Origin: Pectobacterium betavasculorum
Lineage (GTDB): Bacteria > Pseudomonadota > Gammaproteobacteria > Enterobacterales > Enterobacteriaceae
DNA: 55,614 bases
Direction: 5' to 3'
Assembly (NCBI RefSeq): GCF_000749845.1
Contig: NZ_JQHM01000018.1
Span: forward strand, 1-55,614
The notes under the pieces were generated by a model. That model was not told the origin of the DNA. It saw only the letters and a program-made list of their open reading frames with translations, and ran no database searches. The number at the start of each line of letters is the position of its first letter. The stretch's first letter is position 1. A program made the position numbers and the translations under genes. Positions 52,016-55,614 of this stretch are shown in pieces.

Positions 52016-53095
52016 TTAAAGTGGGCCGCTGCTACCGCTGGTGGCGGCCCAAAATAATTCGTTTTCGGCGGCGTAGCGCAGGCAAGCGTTGATGTCGATG
52101 GAGCGGAAAGCGCGCTCGCGCAGCGCGATCCGCACGCTATCCTGCGGGCCGAACATCATTTCTCGCTCACCGTCCAACGCGATGACGCCCTGGCGAAGGA
52201 GCAGAGCGCTTGCGGCACCGTGTTCAATGCGCTGCCAGCGGGCGATCGCTACGCGGTGCAGCAGTCCGGGCGCGAGCGGGGCCAGCAGCGTACCAGCACC
52301 GGAGCCAAAGGTAATGCTCAGCCCGCCGGGGGACTGGCGGCTGAGCGGCATCAGCAGGCCACCGATGGAGGACAGGCCCACGGTATGCGGCTCGGCAAAG
52401 CATAGGTAGAGCTGTGACAGCTGTTCGGGACGCCACACAGAACGGGCGCCGATGAACTGTTCGGCCAGAATTGCGGCGTCGACAATGGCGATATCGTGAC
52501 GGGCATCGGGGTGACCGGTATTGATGGCGATATCCAGGCGCTTATTCCACCGCAGCGCCTGATTGCCGGGGATTTTCCCGCTTGCATACAGCCCTGCCGC
52601 CAGTCCAACGATGGTTGGTTCACGCAGTTCGGGCCAGGCGTTGTTGGTGCCGGTGGAGATACCGGCGATCGGCACGTTGCCGCACGCTTTCGCCACCGCC
52701 CGATGGGTGCCGTCGCCGCCGAGCACAACGATGGCGCGGGCTCCGCCGGTCCGCATCATGCGGGCTGCCTGTAGGGTATCGTTTACCGTGGCGCTGACGC
52801 CGAGCGGCAGCCAGCTTAGCCGGGGGAGGAGAATGGTGTGGCGCTGCGCCAGAATACGGGTGAGGATCGCCTGTAACCCTTCCCGATCCGGCATCATGCG
52901 CACATCAACGATGCCTGCGGTGCCCAGTGCGGCCAGCAGCCGGAAGATCAGGTTGGCGCGTTCGGCCAGCGTTAGGCTACCGGCATGACCGACCACGCGG
53001 CGGATATCACGGGCGGAAACCGGGTTGGCGATAATGCCGACCCAGCCGGGGGATACGGAACTACCGTTGGTGGCGCTATTTACAGGTTCAGACAT
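52016..53095 (-). CDS. acoX: AcoX, ATP-NAD kinase family protein
   Basis: About 359 residues from the ATG at 53095 with AGAGG upstream; an ORF start at 53122 falls across the transcription start expected for the sigma-54 promoter. It shares the NAD-kinase fold mark GGDGTHRAVAKACG (about residue 115) and GISTGTNNAWP. It is found first in acetoin dehydrogenase operons, but its exact role is not established and it is not required for E1 or E2 activity in known systems. A sigma-54 promoter lies 35 bp upstream. Confidence 0.9.
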   Translation of the reverse strand: MSEPVNSATNGSSVSPGWVGIIANPVSARDIRRVVGHAGSLTLAERANLIFRLLAALGTAGIVDVRMMPDREGLQAILTRILAQRHTILLPRLSWLPLGVSATVNDTLQAARMMRTGGARAIVVLGGDGTHRAVAKACGNVPIAGISTGTNNAWPELREPTIVGLAAGLYASGKIPGNQALRWNKRLDIAINTGHPDARHDIAIVDAAILAEQFIGARSVWRPEQLSQLYLCFAEPHTVGLSSIGGLLMPLSRQSPGGLSITFGSGAGTLLAPLAPGLLHRVAIARWQRIEHGAASALLLRQGVIALDGEREMMFGPQDSVRIALRERAFRSIDINACLRYAAENELFWAATSGSSGPL

Positions 53096-53129
53096 GGGGA
53101 AGCCTCTTGTCATCAGCTGCAATCGCTAT

Positions 53130-53145
53130 AGCAAATTCCGATCCA
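53130..53145 (-). promoter_or_regulatory. Sigma-54 promoter of the acoXABC operon
   Basis: On the minus strand TGGATCGGAATTTGCT fits TGGCACG-N4-TTGCT with the GG/GC spacing exact and two mismatches in the -24 element. Start of transcription would be near 53118, giving a leader of about 23 bases. Confidence 0.8.
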
Positions 53146-53163
53146 TATTTTATTATGACTTTA

Positions 53164-53176
53164 AATCAAAGGGTTA
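53164..53176. promoter_or_regulatory. IHF site between enhancer and acoX promoter
   Basis: AATCAAAGGGTTA on the plus strand is an exact match to the IHF consensus WATCAA-N4-TTR. It lies between the enhancer at 53206 and the -24 element at 53145, as IHF needs to bend DNA and bring the activator to polymerase. Confidence 0.7.
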
Positions 53177-53205
53177 ATCTGGTTTTATGTGTAGGAGGGA
53201 GCCGG

Positions 53206-53222
53206 GGTGATACAGATGTCAC
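53206..53222 (-). promoter_or_regulatory. Candidate AcoR enhancer upstream of acoX
   Basis: On the minus strand GTGACATCTGTATCACC, inside an imperfect dyad with GGTGA and TCACC ends. It differs from the bdh copy by one base. It starts 61 bp above the -24/-12 promoter and just after the acoR stop. Confidence 0.65.
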
Positions 53223-53238
53223 CACCCGTTGAGACAGA

Positions 53239-55236
53239 TCAGCAGCGCGTATCCGTTTGATTTGGGGAGCGGATACCCAGGCGCTGCATACGGCGGTAGA
53301 GCGTCATCCGGCTGATTCCCAACTGGCGGGCTGCCGCGCTGTGGTTCCACTGCGCCTCCCGCAGGTGCTGGATTAATGCCAGCCCTTCGGGGCTGGCGAC
53401 GGGGGATTCGGAGGCATCTTGTTGCTGTGTGCGTTCGTCTATCTTGGCAGGGTGCGGCGGCGGCATGCCGGCTGACCTCCGGGCTGAAAAGTGCAGCTCC
53501 TCCGGCAGATCGCTGGGGTGAATACAGGCGTTTTCGCAGATGGCGCAGGCGTATTCCAGCGCGTTGCGCAGTTCGCGCAGGTTGCCCGGCCAGCTATGGC
53601 GATGCAGGAGTGCCCTGGCTTTGGCCGTGAGCACGCAGCGTTTGCCCGCGAGTATGTTATCAATCAGCCAGTCCAGATCGCTGCGTTCACGCAGCGGCGG
53701 CAGGATAATGCGCGCGCCGAGCAGACGATAGTAGAGATCTTCGCGGAATGCGCCTTCGGCGATCAGCCGTTCCAGCGCGCGGTGCGAGGCCGAGATTATC
53801 CGGATATCGACTGGAATGGGCCGGGTGGCACCAATCGGCAACACTTCGCGTTCCGCCAGCACGCGCAGCAGGCGTGTCTGCATGTCCAACGGCATATCGC
53901 CAATTTCGTCCAGAAACAGCGTGCCGCTGTTGGCTTCCTGAATCAGCCCGCGGCGTGGCTTATTGCCCGCGCCGGAAAAGCTGCCCGGCATGGCGCCGAA
54001 CAGTTCGCTTTCAATCAGGGAAGGCGGGATTGCTGCGCAGTTTACGGCGATGAACGGCTGATTGCTGCGGTTGCCGGCCTGGTGTAACGCGCGGGCGAAA
54101 AACTCTTTGCCACAGCCTGTTTCGCCGTGAATAAACATATTCACCGGTGTATCCACCAGCTTCATGGCGCGCTGTAACTGTACCTGTAACGCCGGATCGC
54201 CGCCGCTGATCGCCTGTAACGGTGCAGGCAGCACGGCCGGTTCGCCTGCTTTGCGCCGCTGGCTACGGTTGATGGGCGGTTGGGCGGTGAGGAACAGCGT
54301 ATTGCGGCTGCTGACCAGATGAATGGTGCGCTGCTGTAGCCCTTCGGTGTTCAGGTAATCCGGCAGCTTGTTGAAGTCGGCGTTGAAAATCTGTTCAAAG
54401 CTCAGCCCTAAAAGCGGACTGGCCGCATGTTGCTTCCATACCGGCAGGCTCAGCTCCCCTTGCAACAGACGCCACACCTGATGGTTATGCCCCACCACTT
54501 TGCCCCCGGCATCAAAGGCGAGCAGATAATCGGGGTTAACGTTGACCAACGTGTATGATGCGCTGAGCTTGAGTATCCAGTCGCCGCGGTGCATGTGTTC
54601 AAAATAGGCGTTTTCAATCAGGCTGGCGTGGATGAGGGCGATTTGCAGTGCCAGATGCTGGCTGGATTTGGGCTGCGGCGAATTAAGCGCCGAGATATCC
54701 AATACCGCGTGCAGTCGCCCCTGTGGATCGAACAGCGGCACGGCAGTACAGGTAAGCGGAATATGGGTGGCGTCGAAGTGGTCGCCTTGATGTACGATCA
54801 GCGCTTCACCGGTGGCTAATGCCGTACCGACGGCGCAGGTGCCGGCATAGGTTTCTGACCACTCCGCGCCCAAAAACAGACCGGTGCGCCGCAGGCTGAT
54901 CTCCGCGTTGGTATCGCCCAGAAAATCGACGGTGATGCCTTTGGCGTTGTTCAGCAGTACCACGTAACCTGCCGGCGCGATTTGCTGAAATAGGCGTTCC
55001 ATGCCGTGATGGGCGATACGTCGAAACTCTTCCAGATTTTCCTGATGTTCGCGCAGTTCATGCCAGGTGAGGATACGCGCATCCTGCATACGGCTGGGAT
55101 CCAGCCCGTAATCATTCACACAGCGCAGCCAGGAATCGCGAATGAGCCGATCGTAAGGCTGTAGCGCCGCTGGAGCGGTTTTCCTGTTAATGGTTTCGAC
55201 TACCGTGTCAATATGGTTACGCTGGTGTTGATTCAC
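53239..55236 (-). CDS. acoR: Sigma-54-dependent activator AcoR
   Basis: 665 residues from a GTG with AGGAG upstream. The N-terminal half (about 1-320) is the GAF-type sensory part of AcoR-group activators. The central AAA+ domain has Walker A GETGCGKEFFARALH (about residue 370), Walker B LFLDEIGDMP, and the sigma-54 contact loop as GSFSGA instead of GAFTGA. The C-terminal Fis helix-turn-helix is WNHSAAARQLGISRMTLYRR. It senses acetoin or its breakdown product and activates acoXABC, and by the shared site probably bdh. It lies upstream of acoX in the same direction. Confidence 0.94.
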   Translation of the reverse strand: MNQHQRNHIDTVVETINRKTAPAALQPYDRLIRDSWLRCVNDYGLDPSRMQDARILTWHELREHQENLEEFRRIAHHGMERLFQQIAPAGYVVLLNNAKGITVDFLGDTNAEISLRRTGLFLGAEWSETYAGTCAVGTALATGEALIVHQGDHFDATHIPLTCTAVPLFDPQGRLHAVLDISALNSPQPKSSQHLALQIALIHASLIENAYFEHMHRGDWILKLSASYTLVNVNPDYLLAFDAGGKVVGHNHQVWRLLQGELSLPVWKQHAASPLLGLSFEQIFNADFNKLPDYLNTEGLQQRTIHLVSSRNTLFLTAQPPINRSQRRKAGEPAVLPAPLQAISGGDPALQVQLQRAMKLVDTPVNMFIHGETGCGKEFFARALHQAGNRSNQPFIAVNCAAIPPSLIESELFGAMPGSFSGAGNKPRRGLIQEANSGTLFLDEIGDMPLDMQTRLLRVLAEREVLPIGATRPIPVDIRIISASHRALERLIAEGAFREDLYYRLLGARIILPPLRERSDLDWLIDNILAGKRCVLTAKARALLHRHSWPGNLRELRNALEYACAICENACIHPSDLPEELHFSARRSAGMPPPHPAKIDERTQQQDASESPVASPEGLALIQHLREAQWNHSAAARQLGISRMTLYRRMQRLGIRSPNQTDTRC

Positions 55237-55481
55237 GGTCGTTTACTCCTGAATTGACCTTTCCCGAAGCTTCAGAACAATTCTCAAAGCGCCCCGTCGT
55301 TGGCGACTGCTATTATTTGTTTTTTTAACAAATAATTAACATATGGAGTATTGCAGATGACAGCGACTTTTTCTGTGATCGAATGCAAAAGGTGGTTAAG
55401 GCGCCGTGACATGGCGGATTGATCTGTCCTTGATTTAGTGCCCACCTTGTTTTCAAATCAGTCAACGAAAGCGAGGTCACG
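55237..55481. other. Region upstream of acoR, with a palindrome and a probable IS boundary
   Basis: A perfect inverted repeat ATTATTTGTT (55312-55321) and AACAAATAAT (55327-55336) with five T between may be an acoR operator or terminator. Further right, a sequence starting around 55419 (TGATCTGTCCTTGATTTAG) may be the left end of the IS whose orfA starts at 55482; the partner end is outside the window, so the boundary is unproven. Confidence 0.4.
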
Positions 55482-55614
55482 ATGACGAGACAACAATATC
55501 CCCCGGAGTTCAAGCGCAGAGCCGTGGCGTTACTGCTCGAAAGCGGCAAGTCTGTTGCCCGTCTGGCACAGGAGCTTGATATCAAAGAGAACACCCTCTA
55601 CAACCGGAAAAAAC
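55482..55614 (+). CDS. IS3-family transposase OrfA, N-terminal part cut by the window edge
   Basis: 44 residues are visible from ATG 55482 after GCGAGG. The MTRQQYPPEFKRRAVALLLE start followed by SVARLAQELDIKENTLYN is the HTH_Tnp_1 helix-turn-helix of IS3-family OrfA, which guides binding to the IS ends. The reading frame is open at the edge. OrfB lies outside the window. Confidence 0.85.
   Translation, partial: MTRQQYPPEFKRRAVALLLESGKSVARLAQELDIKENTLYNRKK

Noticed and set aside
1-55614. tRNA, rRNA or CRISPR array
   Set aside because: No cloverleaf-like T-arm sequences, rRNA segments or regularly spaced repeats were noticed in reading both strands; a tool search would be needed to exclude them fully.

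Overview
The window is enterobacterial chromosome, most likely from a soft-rot Pectobacterium or a close relative. The core genes (ubiI, ubiH, pepP, ygfB, zapA, ssrS, fau, nadR, radA, serB, smp, prfC, osmY, ytjA, yjjV) are of the Enterobacterales type. Three ERIC-family repeats, an orphan hcp with a cargo gene, and a signal-less levansucrase fit plant-associated Pectobacteriaceae. The genus is an inference; no rRNA gene is present to settle it.

Layout. 1-126 is the end of an IS903-group element. 396-2072 is an Hcp type VI secretion cassette. 2418-21005 is mostly core genome: ubiquinone hydroxylases and PepP, ZapA/6S RNA/Fau, NadR/RadA/SerB/Smp, a hipBA toxin-antitoxin pair, RF3, OsmY and small stress proteins, YjjV and a NupX-like nucleoside transporter. 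21157-21873 encodes an EntD-like phosphopantetheinyl transferase. 21972-25793 is a compact phage-derived control module (CI-type repressor, Q-type antiterminator, holin) that runs directly into a levansucrase gene, with intrinsic terminators before the holin and before the levansucrase. 25833-45732 is a catecholate siderophore locus: TonB receptor and MFS exporter on one strand; isochorismate synthase, DHB-AMP ligase, isochorismatase/ArCP, NRPS, DHB dehydrogenase, NRPS and NRPS on the other. Gene order and domain content match the amonabactin operon amoCEBFAGH of Aeromonas. 46037-55236 is an acetoin/2,3-butanediol module: bdh and budC on the plus strand; acoR, acoX, acoA, acoB, acoC and a lipoate ligase on the minus strand. 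An IS3-type transposase gene runs off the right edge.

How the parts work together. Fur boxes between the exporter and amoC should switch on siderophore synthesis, export and uptake under iron limitation; the PPTase upstream is the natural activator of the carrier proteins. The assembly line appears to join DHB, a basic residue (probably Lys), an aromatic-type residue that is epimerised, and glycine loaded in trans by a stand-alone adenylation protein. In the aco module two sigma-54 promoters, one before bdh and one before acoX, each lie below a shared near-identical 17-bp site that I propose is the AcoR enhancer; the acoX promoter also has a consensus IHF site in between. In the levansucrase module the Q-like protein is placed to read through both terminators, which would couple levan production, and perhaps export through the holin, to phage-type repressor control.

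No tRNA, rRNA or CRISPR array was seen. All computation was by eye; homology statements rest on recognition of motifs and family sequences, not on searches.
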